This document shows positions 16,566 through 25,583 of a stretch of DNA of 44,306 nucleotides, in pieces. Within the stretch, counting starts at the first letter, position 1; each line of letters opens with the position of its first letter. Origin of the DNA: JBCBSS01 sp039819065 (GTDB taxonomy: Bacteria; Bacteroidota; Bacteroidia; Cytophagales; Cyclobacteriaceae); assembly GCA_039819065.1 (NCBI GenBank), contig JBCBSS010000051.1, positions 1 through 44,306 of the forward strand. Direction: 5' to 3'. Both the position numbers and the translations under genes were made by a program. The notes under the pieces were generated by a model. The model was not told the origin of the DNA. It did not search any database and was given only the letters and a program-made list of their open reading frames with translations.

Positions 16566-17780
16566 ATGAAAAACTTTCTTAAAGCATTCATTTACCTCAT
16601 CCCTTGGTTCTTGAGCACCCAAAGTTACGCTCAAATTGAATATTCTAATGTCAATCTGAAATATCTATATGACCTTGACTGCGAAGTGGTGTTTGATCAT
16701 ATCAGCTATATAACGGAGAATAATGCATCGTTATTCTTGAAATTGAAGCTAGCAGAGGATAAATCGTACTACAAAGTTACCTATGAAACTAAGAATAGTT
16801 ATCTCGAAAAGGAATTCATAAGAAGGGATTCTTTATCGTTAGAGACAAGCTTGATGAATAGTGATGGTAAGAATCACTATCTGAAAACAACTATCCCTAA
16901 TGTATCGGAACCTACACTGATCGTGTTCAAGGTTTATAGCATCAAAACCAGTACACCTTATTACTTTGATGTATTACTCGACCCTTCTAGTAAAATGAAC
17001 AACTCGGGCTTGCTACTGATGCATGCTGATCAAAATGTCCCATTGTTCTCAAATTACATTAGCACGGCTGATACTTTTAGAATGGCCAATTTGGCCAGTA
17101 CTGGTAATGAAGTTTTTGCCTACCACTATGGAAGTGGCTTTCAAGCCGGTGACCCTCCAATGGTAACCAGAAAATCCGCTACCAACCAATCCCTAAAAGT
17201 AGATTCAATTTACCAGTGGCAGACCGGTGTCAAGTATAACCTAGAACCTGGGCTCTTTTTTGCACAAAGTGATACCAATTCCCTACAGGGTTTCTCATTT
17301 AGGGTAGTGGACACTTATTATCCGAAGTATGTCACCTTAAATGATTTGGTAGACCCATTGACTTACATCACTACCAGAAAGGAAAAGGGAGCATTGGATA
17401 AGGCTAGAGAGAACAAATCAGCATTTGATAAATTCTGGCTTGAAATGACCGGATCATCTGAAAGGGCCAGGAGAATTATTGGACAGTATTATACCCGTAT
17501 CGCTGATGCCAATAGGTTATTTACGAGTTACAAAAGCGGTTGGAAGACAGACCAGGGGATGATTTATAGTATATTTGGGCCTCCGGATGAGGTCTATCGC
17601 ACTGGAAGTCATGAAGATTGGATATATGCTGCCAATTCAAACCAAGCCGCTCAGCGCTTCACTTTCAACCGGTTTAATAACATCTTTACGCTGCAGCATT
17701 ACGTGCTGGAAAGACAAGAAAAGTATAGAAACGACTGGTACTGGGCGGTAAACCAGTGGCGGAAAGGAAGACGACGCTAA
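16566..17780 (+). CDS. GWxTD domain-containing exported protein
   Basis: A 404-residue protein with a signal peptide (about residues 1-22, ending QSYAQ) and a mature region of beta-strand-rich sequence. A C-terminal GWxTD domain follows: the signature GWKTDQGMIYSIFGPPDEVY is at 325-344, preceded by the helical SSERARRIIGQYYTRIADAN. The domain is known from Bacteroidota and some other phyla, but its function is not established. The N-terminal 250 residues resemble a two-part beta-sandwich (inference). The gene ends in TAATG with the start of the RlmB gene, so the two are translationally coupled although their roles look unrelated. Confidence 0.85.
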   Translation: MKNFLKAFIYLIPWFLSTQSYAQIEYSNVNLKYLYDLDCEVVFDHISYITENNASLFLKLKLAEDKSYYKVTYETKNSYLEKEFIRRDSLSLETSLMNSDGKNHYLKTTIPNVSEPTLIVFKVYSIKTSTPYYFDVLLDPSSKMNNSGLLLMHADQNVPLFSNYISTADTFRMANLASTGNEVFAYHYGSGFQAGDPPMVTRKSATNQSLKVDSIYQWQTGVKYNLEPGLFFAQSDTNSLQGFSFRVVDTYYPKYVTLNDLVDPLTYITTRKEKGALDKARENKSAFDKFWLEMTGSSERARRIIGQYYTRIADANRLFTSYKSGWKTDQGMIYSIFGPPDEVYRTGSHEDWIYAANSNQAAQRFTFNRFNNIFTLQHYVLERQEKYRNDWYWAVNQWRKGRRR

Positions 17781-18535
17781 TGAATAACAATAACAGAAAG
17801 AATTCTGGTGACTTAATTTTTGGCACCCGCGCCATTATTGAAAGCATAAATGCCGGCAAGAATATCGATAAGTTACTTCTTCAAAAAAACCTGAAGAACG
17901 AACTGATTCAAGAACTGATCGATACAGCGAAGGCTCACCACATACCCTTTTCCAAGGTCCCGATTGAAAAGCTGAATAGAATAACGCGTAAGAATCATCA
18001 GGGCGCTATTTGCTTTTTGTCTCCAATCAGTTTTTCGTCTCTTGATAACGTACTGGATACGGCTTATCAAAGTGCCAGTCACCCATTGCTCTTAATACTA
18101 GATCGTGTGACTGATGTGCGGAATTTTGGTGCAATTACGAGAACCGCAGAGTGTACCGGAGCCAATGCCGTGATCATACCAGAAAAGGGTAGTGCTGCCG
18201 TGAATGCGGATGCCATGAAAACATCTGCCGGCGCACTTAACTTTATACCGCTTTGCAGGGTATCACATTTAGGGAAAACACTTCAATACTTGAAGGACAG
18301 CGGTTTGCAGATAGTAGCTTGCACCGAAAAAGCGCAGTCCAATCTCTACGATATAGACTTCAATGTACCTACTGCCATTCTCATGGGGTCAGAAGAAGAT
18401 GGTATATCTCCAGAGTACTTGAAGATGGCAGACGCCAAGGCCCGAATACCCATGAAGGGGCAAATCAGTTCTCTTAATGTGTCAGTATCTACAGGAGTAG
18501 TACTTTATGAAGTGCTCAGACAAAGAAGCCTATAG
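17780..18535 (+). CDS. rlmB: 23S rRNA 2'-O-ribose methyltransferase, TrmH/RlmB family
   Basis: SPOUT-class methyltransferase predicted to 2'-O-methylate a guanosine of 23S rRNA. I start at the ATG at 17780 (251 aa), which forms TAATG with the upstream stop; the open frame reaches 17756 but those residues lie inside the GWxTD gene. The substrate-binding N-domain opens with FGTRAIIESINAGK. The knotted catalytic domain has LDRVTDVRNFGAITRTAEC, then MGSEEDGIS and LNVSVSTGVVLYE, the three SPOUT/TrmH motifs. The stop shares a palindromic hexamer CTATAG with the facing manC gene. RlmB rather than TrmH is the usual call for this length and N-domain. Confidence 0.88.
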   Translation: MNNNNRKNSGDLIFGTRAIIESINAGKNIDKLLLQKNLKNELIQELIDTAKAHHIPFSKVPIEKLNRITRKNHQGAICFLSPISFSSLDNVLDTAYQSASHPLLLILDRVTDVRNFGAITRTAECTGANAVIIPEKGSAAVNADAMKTSAGALNFIPLCRVSHLGKTLQYLKDSGLQIVACTEKAQSNLYDIDFNVPTAILMGSEEDGISPEYLKMADAKARIPMKGQISSLNVSVSTGVVLYEVLRQRSL

Positions 18536-19606
18536 GTATTTCTGGTTCTTCTTGGTTTTAACATCAGATACGAACTCTCTGAACTTCTTCTCGTTGTCCT
18601 TTTGGCACACGAGAATAACGTCTTCATGTTCGGTGACCAAATAACCTTCAAGGCCCTCTACCACGACCAATTTGTCTTTAGAAGCCTTTACAAATAAATC
18701 CTTAGAATCGTAAATCAAGGCATTGGCATCTATGACATTGTCATTCTCGTCCTTCTCAAGGATATCGTGCAATGAATTCCAAGACCCTAAGTCCGACCAA
18801 CCAAAATCACCAAGCACGACAAAAACGTTCTTTGCCTTCTCCATTACACCATAATCAATGGATATGTTTTTGCATTGGGAGTATACTTTTTTAATGGCAT
18901 TTCCTTCGTTGTCAGTATAGAGGTCATCATTTATCTCCAGAAATAGTTCATTCATTTCTGGCAAAAACTCTCCTAAAGCGCTGTTAATGGCATTTACACT
19001 CCAGATAAAAATACCTGCATTCCAGACAAAGTCGCCGCTTTTTAGAAATGTCTCTGCCATTTCCCTTTTGGGCTTTTCTGTAAATGTCTTAACCTTCTTA
19101 ACATGATCATCCGATTCCAGGAATTGGATGTAACCGTAACCGGTTTCAGGACGACTTGGCTTAATACCAATCGTGATCAAGCGGTCGTCTTGCTGAGCAG
19201 ATGCTATAGACTCAGAAACAACACCTTCAAATTCTCTTTCTTTGAAAATAGCATGATCAGAAGGAGACACTATCACAACTGCCTCTTTGTCTCTCTTGGC
19301 AATCTTATGACAGGCATACGCTATGCATGGTGCAGTGTTTCTTCTTACGGGTTCTGTTAGTATTTGATCGTCAGCTAATTCGGGAAGTTGGCTGCTAACC
19401 AATTCTTTGTATTGCTCGTTGGTTACGACAAAAACATTCTCTTTTGGACAGATTGGTAAGAATCTTTCGAATGTCATTTGAAGCAAAGTCCTGCCAGTAC
19501 CAAGTACATCTAGAAATTGCTTAGGGTGATCATTTCTACTGTAGGGCCAAAACCTCGTTCCAGCTCCCCCTGCCATGATCACCACATAATTATTCTGTAT
19601 GTTCAT
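18530..19606 (-). CDS. manC: Mannose-1-phosphate guanylyltransferase
   Basis: Makes GDP-mannose from GTP and mannose 1-phosphate for mannose- or fucose-containing glycans. The 358-residue length is the short form with no phosphomannose isomerase half. The pyrophosphorylase motif AGGAGTRFWPYSR is at residues 12-24, HPKQFLDVLG follows at 27-36, and the catalytic ETGYGYIQF, FTEKP and FVWNAGIFIWSV motifs are present. It converges with rlmB and overlaps it by six bases. A separate isomerase (manA) is not in this window. KpsF sits upstream on the same strand, 93 bases away, another envelope-sugar gene. Confidence 0.93.
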   Translation of the reverse strand: MNIQNNYVVIMAGGAGTRFWPYSRNDHPKQFLDVLGTGRTLLQMTFERFLPICPKENVFVVTNEQYKELVSSQLPELADDQILTEPVRRNTAPCIAYACHKIAKRDKEAVVIVSPSDHAIFKEREFEGVVSESIASAQQDDRLITIGIKPSRPETGYGYIQFLESDDHVKKVKTFTEKPKREMAETFLKSGDFVWNAGIFIWSVNAINSALGEFLPEMNELFLEINDDLYTDNEGNAIKKVYSQCKNISIDYGVMEKAKNVFVVLGDFGWSDLGSWNSLHDILEKDENDNVIDANALIYDSKDLFVKASKDKLVVVEGLEGYLVTEHEDVILVCQKDNEKKFREFVSDVKTKKNQKYL

Positions 19607-19699
19607 AAAGTTTTACTTTGCTCAAGCTAACTCAAGCATGATTATATCTTTTCTTACGTGTAGCAAATGAGATAAGCCATAGGAATATAACACTTATTT

Positions 19700-20665
19700 T
19701 CAAATTATACCTTCTCGTAAAAGGTCATGAAAATGAATGAAACCAACTACTTTATCATTATCCATAACAACAACCTGTGAAATACTTTGTTGCTCCATTA
19801 TCTGCAAGGCTTTTACCGCATAATCCCCCTTACTGACCGTTTTGGGCGATAATGACATTACTTGCCTGGCATCGAGGGAGAAAATATCTTCAGTAGTTTG
19901 CAAAGTCCTACGCAAATCACCATCAGTGATAATACCAACTAATTGATCCCCATCGAGTACGGCAGCTGCGCCCAGCCTTTTTGACGATATTTCAACAATA
20001 ACATCCTTCAAAGAGTCTTCTACCTTAACCATTGGTAGCTCATTCGAAGCATAGAGATCGTCTACTTTTAAATACAACTGTTTACCTAGTGCTCCGCCTG
20101 GGTGAAGACGGGCAAAGTCGTCACTGGTGAAGTTGTTTAACTCAAGCAGGCATACGGCCAGGGCATCTCCCACCGCCAAATGAGCCGTCGTGCTCGTTGT
20201 AGGGGCCAGGTTATTAGAACATGCTTCTTCTCCTATAGTGGCATTCAATACGTGGTCAGCATGTTGCGCCAGATAAGATGACATGTTACTTACCAATCCA
20301 ATGAGTTTGCATCCTGTTCTTTTGATTAGCGGCACCAGTACTTTCACTTCCGGTGTATTACCACTTTTAGAAATGCAGAGGACAATATCATCTTTTTGGA
20401 TCATGCCCAAATCTCCGTGTATAGCATCTGCCGCATGCATGAATAATGCGGGTGTCCCCGTGGAGTTTAGGGTGGCAACAATCTTATTGGCGATGATGGC
20501 ACTTTTACCTATTCCGGTAATGACTACTCTGCCTTTAATTTGGTGGATTTCCTTAACGCAAACCTCAAATTTGTCGTCGATAAAACCCGCGATATTACGT
20601 AGCGCATCTGCCTCATTTAAGAGTACTTCCGTAGCTATTTTTTGGATATTTTTTTGTATTTTCAC
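19700..20665 (-). CDS. kpsF: Arabinose-5-phosphate isomerase, KpsF/GutQ family
   Basis: Converts ribulose 5-phosphate to arabinose 5-phosphate, the precursor of Kdo for lipopolysaccharide. It is 321 residues with the usual order. The SIS sugar-isomerase domain carries GIGKS at 51-55, HGDLG at 83-87 and SKSGNT at 99-104. Two CBS domains follow from about 205 to the end (GAAAVLDGDQLVGIITDGDLR is the core of the first). The start is GTG at 20665 (the start triplet on the plus strand reads cac). It is divergent from recQ with 75 bases between the chosen starts. Confidence 0.93.
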   Translation of the reverse strand: MKIQKNIQKIATEVLLNEADALRNIAGFIDDKFEVCVKEIHQIKGRVVITGIGKSAIIANKIVATLNSTGTPALFMHAADAIHGDLGMIQKDDIVLCISKSGNTPEVKVLVPLIKRTGCKLIGLVSNMSSYLAQHADHVLNATIGEEACSNNLAPTTSTTAHLAVGDALAVCLLELNNFTSDDFARLHPGGALGKQLYLKVDDLYASNELPMVKVEDSLKDVIVEISSKRLGAAAVLDGDQLVGIITDGDLRRTLQTTEDIFSLDARQVMSLSPKTVSKGDYAVKALQIMEQQSISQVVVMDNDKVVGFIHFHDLLREGII

Positions 20666-20691
20666 ATCCTTTTTATTTCAGGCCCAGGCAT

Positions 20692-20723
20692 TTTGGGCAA
20701 AGATATAGAAATCAGTAACTTTT
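20692..20723 (+). promoter_or_regulatory. Predicted recQ promoter
   Basis: TTTG at 20692-20695, a 20-base spacer and TAACTTTT at 20716-20723 fit the Bacteroidota pattern (TTTG, TAnnTTTG; last base differs). It lies about 18 bases before the chosen recQ ATG and supports that start over the longer frame. Confidence 0.4.
20698..20705 (-). promoter_or_regulatory. Predicted kpsF -7 box
   Basis: On the minus strand this reads TATCTTTG, an exact TAnnTTTG. It lies about 33 bases before the kpsF GTG and overlaps the recQ promoter on the other strand. No clear TTTG is found at the right upstream distance, so confidence is low. Confidence 0.3.
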
Positions 20724-20740
20724 ATAGAATTAGCAAAAAG

Positions 20741-22939
20741 ATGTTGGTAGAACAGGCGGACGAATTGTTAAAAGTTAAACTGAAGGAGATTTTCGGTTAT
20801 AATTCTTTTCGGGGTAACCAGGAAAGGATTATTAAGAACATCTTAAACGGTAGGAATACGTTTGTGATCATGCCTACCGGGGCCGGAAAATCGCTTTGTT
20901 ACCAACTACCTGCCGTAGTATCCGATGGCTTGGCTATAGTCATCTCCCCGCTTATCGCTTTAATGAAGAATCAGGTTGACCAGCTCAGTGCTTTTGGCAT
21001 TCAGGCTGAGTTCTTAAATTCTACTTTATCGAAATCTGAGATTAATCGGGTAAAAAAGGAAAGCCTTGAAGGCAAGATTAAACTGCTTTACGTAGCGCCT
21101 GAGTCGTTGACCAAAGAGGATAATATTGCCTTCCTGAGGAAAGTACAGATTTCCTTTGTAGCCATAGACGAAGCCCATTGTATATCAGAGTGGGGACACG
21201 ATTTCCGACCAGAATACCGCAGGATCAGATCTATCATTTCAGAATTAGGCGAACTGCCGATTATAGCGCTTACGGCTACTGCCACTCCCAAGGTTCAACT
21301 TGATATAAAGAAAAACCTTCAGATGGAAGAAGCCGACCTATTCATGTCTTCTTTCAACCGTAAGAATCTCTATTATGAAGTAAGGCCCAAGAAGCACGCC
21401 AAAAAGCAGTTGATCCAATTCGTTCGACAACATAAAGGCAAGTCTGGGATCGTATATTGTCTGAGTAGAAAAAAGGTAGAGGAAATTGCCGAGTTACTAA
21501 AAGTTAATGGCGTAAAGGCTGCTCCATATCATGCGGGTCTTGATTCTGGTGCCAGAATGAAGAATCAGGATGATTTTCTGAATGAAGAACTCGATGTCAT
21601 TGTCGCCACCATCGCATTCGGGATGGGGATAGATAAACCTGATGTTAGATTCGTAGTACACTATGATGCTCCCAAATCACTTGAAGGTTACTACCAGGAA
21701 ACGGGTAGAGCCGGCCGCGATGGGCTGGAAGGCAATTGCCTCATGTTCTACAGCTATAACGACATCCTAAAACTCGAAAAATTCAACAAAGACAAATCAG
21801 TACAGGAACGCGATAATGCAAAGATGCTGCTTGAGGAAGTAACTGCTTATTCGGAATCCGCAGTGTGTAGAAGAAAGCAGTTGTTACACTACTTTGGGGA
21901 AGAATACGACGTAACCACTTGTCATGAAAATACGGGCAGGTGTGATAATTGCAGGTGGCCGAGAGAGCGTTTTGAAGGCATGGATAAACTTCATATTGCG
22001 CTAGAAACCACCAGGCAAACACAGGAGCGATTTGGTATTACCCATTTAGCTAATGTCATTCGAGGATCCCAAAATCAATATGTGCAGAGCTACAATCATG
22101 ACCAATTGTCGGTATATGGAAAAGGCAAAGACGAAAGTGACGATTTTTGGAAATCAATACTTCGTCAGGCTTTGCTCTTCGAATTTCTAGAAAAAGACAT
22201 TGAGCATATTGGCGTCCTTAAACTTTCTAAGAAAGGTCGCCAGTATATTGATAATCCATACAGTGTTGAATTTGTAAAGGATCACGACTTCACAACCAAT
22301 GTGAGTGAAGAGGAAGAATCCGATAGGGTCGCTGTATCCAAGGCTTATGACGAAAACCTTTTCGATCATCTAAAAGCGCTAAGGAAACAGGTAGCGAAGC
22401 AAAAAGACCTACCACCTTATGTCATTTTCCAGGATCCTTCTCTTGAAGAAATGGCCACAACCTACCCAACCAGTGAAGAAGAACTCTCGCAAATCAATGG
22501 TGTGGGTATGGGAAAGGTTAAGAAATTCGGGCTAGAATTCATTAACGCCATCAAGCAATACGTGGATGAAAATGACATTACCACGGCATCAGATGTGGTG
22601 GTCAAATCATCGGTGAATAAGTCGAAGATGAAAATCTTCATCATTCAACAGATCGATAGAAAAATTGACCTGGAAGAAATCGCAGAAACCAAAAGTATCA
22701 GTTTCGATGAGCTGCTAATAGAGATTGAGAACATCTGTTTTTCAGGCACTAAGCTTAATCTTGATTATTATATCGACCAAATCCTCGATGACGACAAGCA
22801 GGATGACATCTACGACTATTTTCTTAGTGCAGAAACTGACAGCATAGATATAGCACTTGACGACGAAGACAATCAGGATTACTCTGAGGAAGAGCTTAGG
22901 CTTATGAGGATCAAATTTTTATCCGAATACGCCAATTAG
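20741..22939 (+). CDS. recQ: ATP-dependent DNA helicase RecQ
   Basis: 3'-5' DNA helicase for recombination and fork repair. I start at the ATG at 20741 (MLVEQADELL, 732 aa). The open frame reaches 20642, but those residues overlap the divergent kpsF gene. Helicase motif I is PTGAGKS near 45-51, DEAH at 143-146 with the RecQ-specific CISEWGHDFRPEY, ALTATATP, and motif VI QETGRAGRDG. A zinc-binding cluster with four Cys (AVCRRKQL to TGRCDNC) follows, then an RQC winged helix, an HRDC domain with SQINGVGMGKVKKFG, and a further helical region and acidic tail. The extra C-terminal helical segment is common in Bacteroidota RecQ (family knowledge). Confidence 0.95.
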   Translation: MLVEQADELLKVKLKEIFGYNSFRGNQERIIKNILNGRNTFVIMPTGAGKSLCYQLPAVVSDGLAIVISPLIALMKNQVDQLSAFGIQAEFLNSTLSKSEINRVKKESLEGKIKLLYVAPESLTKEDNIAFLRKVQISFVAIDEAHCISEWGHDFRPEYRRIRSIISELGELPIIALTATATPKVQLDIKKNLQMEEADLFMSSFNRKNLYYEVRPKKHAKKQLIQFVRQHKGKSGIVYCLSRKKVEEIAELLKVNGVKAAPYHAGLDSGARMKNQDDFLNEELDVIVATIAFGMGIDKPDVRFVVHYDAPKSLEGYYQETGRAGRDGLEGNCLMFYSYNDILKLEKFNKDKSVQERDNAKMLLEEVTAYSESAVCRRKQLLHYFGEEYDVTTCHENTGRCDNCRWPRERFEGMDKLHIALETTRQTQERFGITHLANVIRGSQNQYVQSYNHDQLSVYGKGKDESDDFWKSILRQALLFEFLEKDIEHIGVLKLSKKGRQYIDNPYSVEFVKDHDFTTNVSEEEESDRVAVSKAYDENLFDHLKALRKQVAKQKDLPPYVIFQDPSLEEMATTYPTSEEELSQINGVGMGKVKKFGLEFINAIKQYVDENDITTASDVVVKSSVNKSKMKIFIIQQIDRKIDLEEIAETKSISFDELLIEIENICFSGTKLNLDYYIDQILDDDKQDDIYDYFLSAETDSIDIALDDEDNQDYSEEELRLMRIKFLSEYAN

Positions 22940-23070
22940 AAACTACTCTTTCATTCCTACCGAATCATAGTAGCAAGTTTTACGCTGTTAGATATTTAAT
23001 AGCCTGACAATTCACTGTTATTTACCTTATCAATAACTTAGCTTTGATTCAAAATTCTATTCTATAATTC

Positions 23071-24354
23071 ATGAATATTCTTGTCATTGGAAGCGGGGGG
23101 AGAGAGCATACCCTGGCTTGGAAAATAAAGGAAAGTGAACGTTGTAAAAAGCTATTTGTAGCGCCAGGCAATGCCGGCACTGCATCTATCGCTCATAATG
23201 TAAATATTGGTGTCACTGATTTTGAAGGTTTAGCTGAGCTTTGCCTGAAAGAACAAATTCAAATGGTTGTAGTAGGGCCTGAAGCGCCGTTGGTGGCAGG
23301 CATAAGGGATTACTTCGCCGCAGATGAAAGATTAACACATATCTCGGTTATAGGTCCTGATCAAAAGGGAGCGGCATTAGAAGGCAGTAAAGACTTTTCG
23401 AAGAAGTTCATGCTCAAGCACAATATTCCCACTGCTCAGGCACGTACATTTAACACCAAGGAATTAGAGCAAGGCTTAACCTATCTTGAGTCTTGTAAAA
23501 TGCCAATAGTACTCAAGGCGGATGGTCTGGCGGCAGGCAAGGGTGTTATCATCAGCGATAACCTTGCAGATGCCAAAGTCAGTTTAAAAGAAATGCTGGA
23601 AGATAAAAAGTTCGGGCCAGCAAGCGAACGTGTGCTCGTAGAGGAGTACCTTGACGGCATTGAGTTATCGGTTTTCGTTCTCACTGATGGATTAAACTAC
23701 AAAATACTTCCTGAGGCTAAGGACTACAAACGCATCGGAGAGGGTGACTCAGGGCCAAATACTGGTGGGATGGGTGCTGTTTCCCCTGTGAGTTTTGCCG
23801 ATGAGGCTTTCATGAATAAGGTAGAACAACATATTATCAAACCCACTATTGATGGGTTAAGCAAGGAAGACATTGATTACAGAGGTTTTATTTTCATCGG
23901 CCTTATGAATGTAAATGGAGATCCTTATGTAATCGAATACAATGTTCGAATGGGTGACCCCGAAACTCAGGCCGTGTTACCAAGAATCAAATCTGACTTT
24001 GTCGCACTTTTTGATGCTACTGCCAATCAAACACTGAGCGAGGTAGCATTGGCCATTGATGATACTACATCAGTGACTGTTGTACTGGCATCCAATGGTT
24101 ATCCTGGTAGTTATGAAAAGGGAAAGGCAATATCAGGCATTGAAAATGCAGATGATGCGCTGGTATTCCACGCCGGAACCAAATTGAATGAGGAGGGTGT
24201 GGTCACTAATGGTGGACGAGTAATGGCTGTAACGGGTCAAGGTCAATCGTTAAAAGGAGCAGTAGAAAAAGCTTATTCATCCGCTCAGCACATATCGTGG
24301 GATGGCGTGATCTATAGAAGAGATATAGGCCAGGATTTGCTTGCTTTGAATTAA
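23071..24354 (+). CDS. purD: Phosphoribosylamine--glycine ligase (GARS)
   Basis: ATP-grasp ligase that joins glycine to phosphoribosylamine, the second step of purine synthesis. It is 427 residues, a standard length. The N-domain begins ILVIGSGGREHTLAWKI. The ATP-grasp core has LKADGLAAGKGVIISD, the glycine/ATP site PNTGGMGAVSP, and the metal-binding NVRMGDPETQAVLP. The C-domain ends with DGVIYRRDIG. It is transcribed alone, with 131 bases upstream of it and 66 bases before ricT. No purine operon partner is adjacent. Confidence 0.96.
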   Translation: MNILVIGSGGREHTLAWKIKESERCKKLFVAPGNAGTASIAHNVNIGVTDFEGLAELCLKEQIQMVVVGPEAPLVAGIRDYFAADERLTHISVIGPDQKGAALEGSKDFSKKFMLKHNIPTAQARTFNTKELEQGLTYLESCKMPIVLKADGLAAGKGVIISDNLADAKVSLKEMLEDKKFGPASERVLVEEYLDGIELSVFVLTDGLNYKILPEAKDYKRIGEGDSGPNTGGMGAVSPVSFADEAFMNKVEQHIIKPTIDGLSKEDIDYRGFIFIGLMNVNGDPYVIEYNVRMGDPETQAVLPRIKSDFVALFDATANQTLSEVALAIDDTTSVTVVLASNGYPGSYEKGKAISGIENADDALVFHAGTKLNEEGVVTNGGRVMAVTGQGQSLKGAVEKAYSSAQHISWDGVIYRRDIGQDLLALN

Positions 24355-24420
24355 CCCTCTCTTAGCTTATTTTTATCTTTTTCGAAATTACTATACCGTA
24401 ATAAACAACTACTGATAGAT

Positions 24421-25563
24421 ATGGCGGGGTGTTCAACGTGTGTTACCAATGGAACTACAGTAGCTGGATGTAAGAGCAATGGAGGTTGCCAATCCGGCGG
24501 ATGCAATAAAATGAATGTTTTCGATTGGCTTTCTAATATGGAATTGCCCAACGAAAGCAAGTTTGAAATAATAGAAGTAAGGTTTAAGGGTGGTCGCAAA
24601 GACTTTTTCAAGAATTCTAAAAACCTGGATTTGACCACCGGAGAAGCTGTGATAGTGGATGTGCCTAACGGCCATCACTTAGGTTATGTCTCTTTGCAGG
24701 GTGAATTAGTACGCCTGCAAATGAAAAAGAAAGGCGTCAAGAATGACGAAAATATCAAACAAATATATCGGCGTGCCACCTTAAAGGATCTAGAGAAGTA
24801 CGAGCAGGTTTGTAAACGGGAAATGCCTACGCTTTACAGGACCAGGGAGATCATCCACAAGCTTAAACTGGAAATGAAACTGTCGGATGTCGAGTATCAA
24901 GCTGACAACGCTAAAGCGACATTCTACTACTCTGCAGAAGAACGTGTAGATTTCCGTGAGCTGATCAAAGTGCTGGCCAGCGAATTTAAAGTGCGGGTAG
25001 AAATGCGTCAAATAAGTTTGAGGCAAGAAGCTGGCCGACTAGGTGGTATTGGCTCATGCGGCCGGGAATTGTGCTGTTCGACATGGCTTTCAGATTTTAA
25101 AAGTGTTACTACCGGGGCTGCTCGATATCAAAACCTGTCTTTGAATCCTAGTAAGTTGTCCGGGCAATGTGGTAGGTTGAAATGCTGCCTCAATTATGAA
25201 CTGGAGACATACATAGAAGCGGTTAAAGACATACCGGAGATAGAAGTCCCTCTTCAAGTCGAGAAAGGTGATGCCAAGCTCCAGAAAACTGATATATTCA
25301 GAAAAATCATGTGGTTTGGATTTGATGATGAGAATGTCTGGCATCCAATCAAGACGGATAGGGTACAGGAAATCATTGAGCTCAACAAGCAAGGTAAAAA
25401 ACCGGCTACGCTATTTGAAGATGAGTTGGCCACAGCCGAATCTTTCTCTTCAATGAATAATGACCTGGAGAAGCTTGACAGAAAATACCGCAACAAATCC
25501 CGGAATAAGAAACGAAAGAAAAAAAGAAGAGACAATCGTCGTAAACCTAAGGCTAATCAATAG
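24421..25563 (+). CDS. ricT: PSP1-domain protein (RicT-like) with Cys-rich N-terminus
   Basis: A 380-residue relative of Bacillus RicT (YaaT), a part of an Fe-S-binding complex acting on RNA processing and phosphorelay (family knowledge). The PSP1 core (about 75-265) has GGIGSCGRELCCSTW with Cys213, 218, 219 and LSGQCGRLKCCLNYE with Cys250, 255, 256. Ahead of it, residues 1-30 carry five further cysteines (4, 7, 17, 23, 28) including a CxxC. The last 30 residues are strongly basic (RNKKRKKKRR). It lies 20 bases upstream of gldH, a pairing kept across many Bacteroidota. RicA and RicF homologues are not in this window. Confidence 0.85.
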   Translation: MAGCSTCVTNGTTVAGCKSNGGCQSGGCNKMNVFDWLSNMELPNESKFEIIEVRFKGGRKDFFKNSKNLDLTTGEAVIVDVPNGHHLGYVSLQGELVRLQMKKKGVKNDENIKQIYRRATLKDLEKYEQVCKREMPTLYRTREIIHKLKLEMKLSDVEYQADNAKATFYYSAEERVDFRELIKVLASEFKVRVEMRQISLRQEAGRLGGIGSCGRELCCSTWLSDFKSVTTGAARYQNLSLNPSKLSGQCGRLKCCLNYELETYIEAVKDIPEIEVPLQVEKGDAKLQKTDIFRKIMWFGFDDENVWHPIKTDRVQEIIELNKQGKKPATLFEDELATAESFSSMNNDLEKLDRKYRNKSRNKKRKKKRRDNRRKPKANQ

Positions 25564-25583
25564 CAGATTCGTTAGTTCTTGAA

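Noticed and set aside
17756..17780. Longer N-terminus for RlmB
   Set aside because: Eight residues would lie inside the GWxTD coding region; the TAATG start at 17780 fits family length and coupling.
20642..20740. Longer N-terminus for RecQ
   Set aside because: It would overlap kpsF on the other strand and run through the predicted promoter; MLVEQADELL at 20741 is the normal RecQ start.
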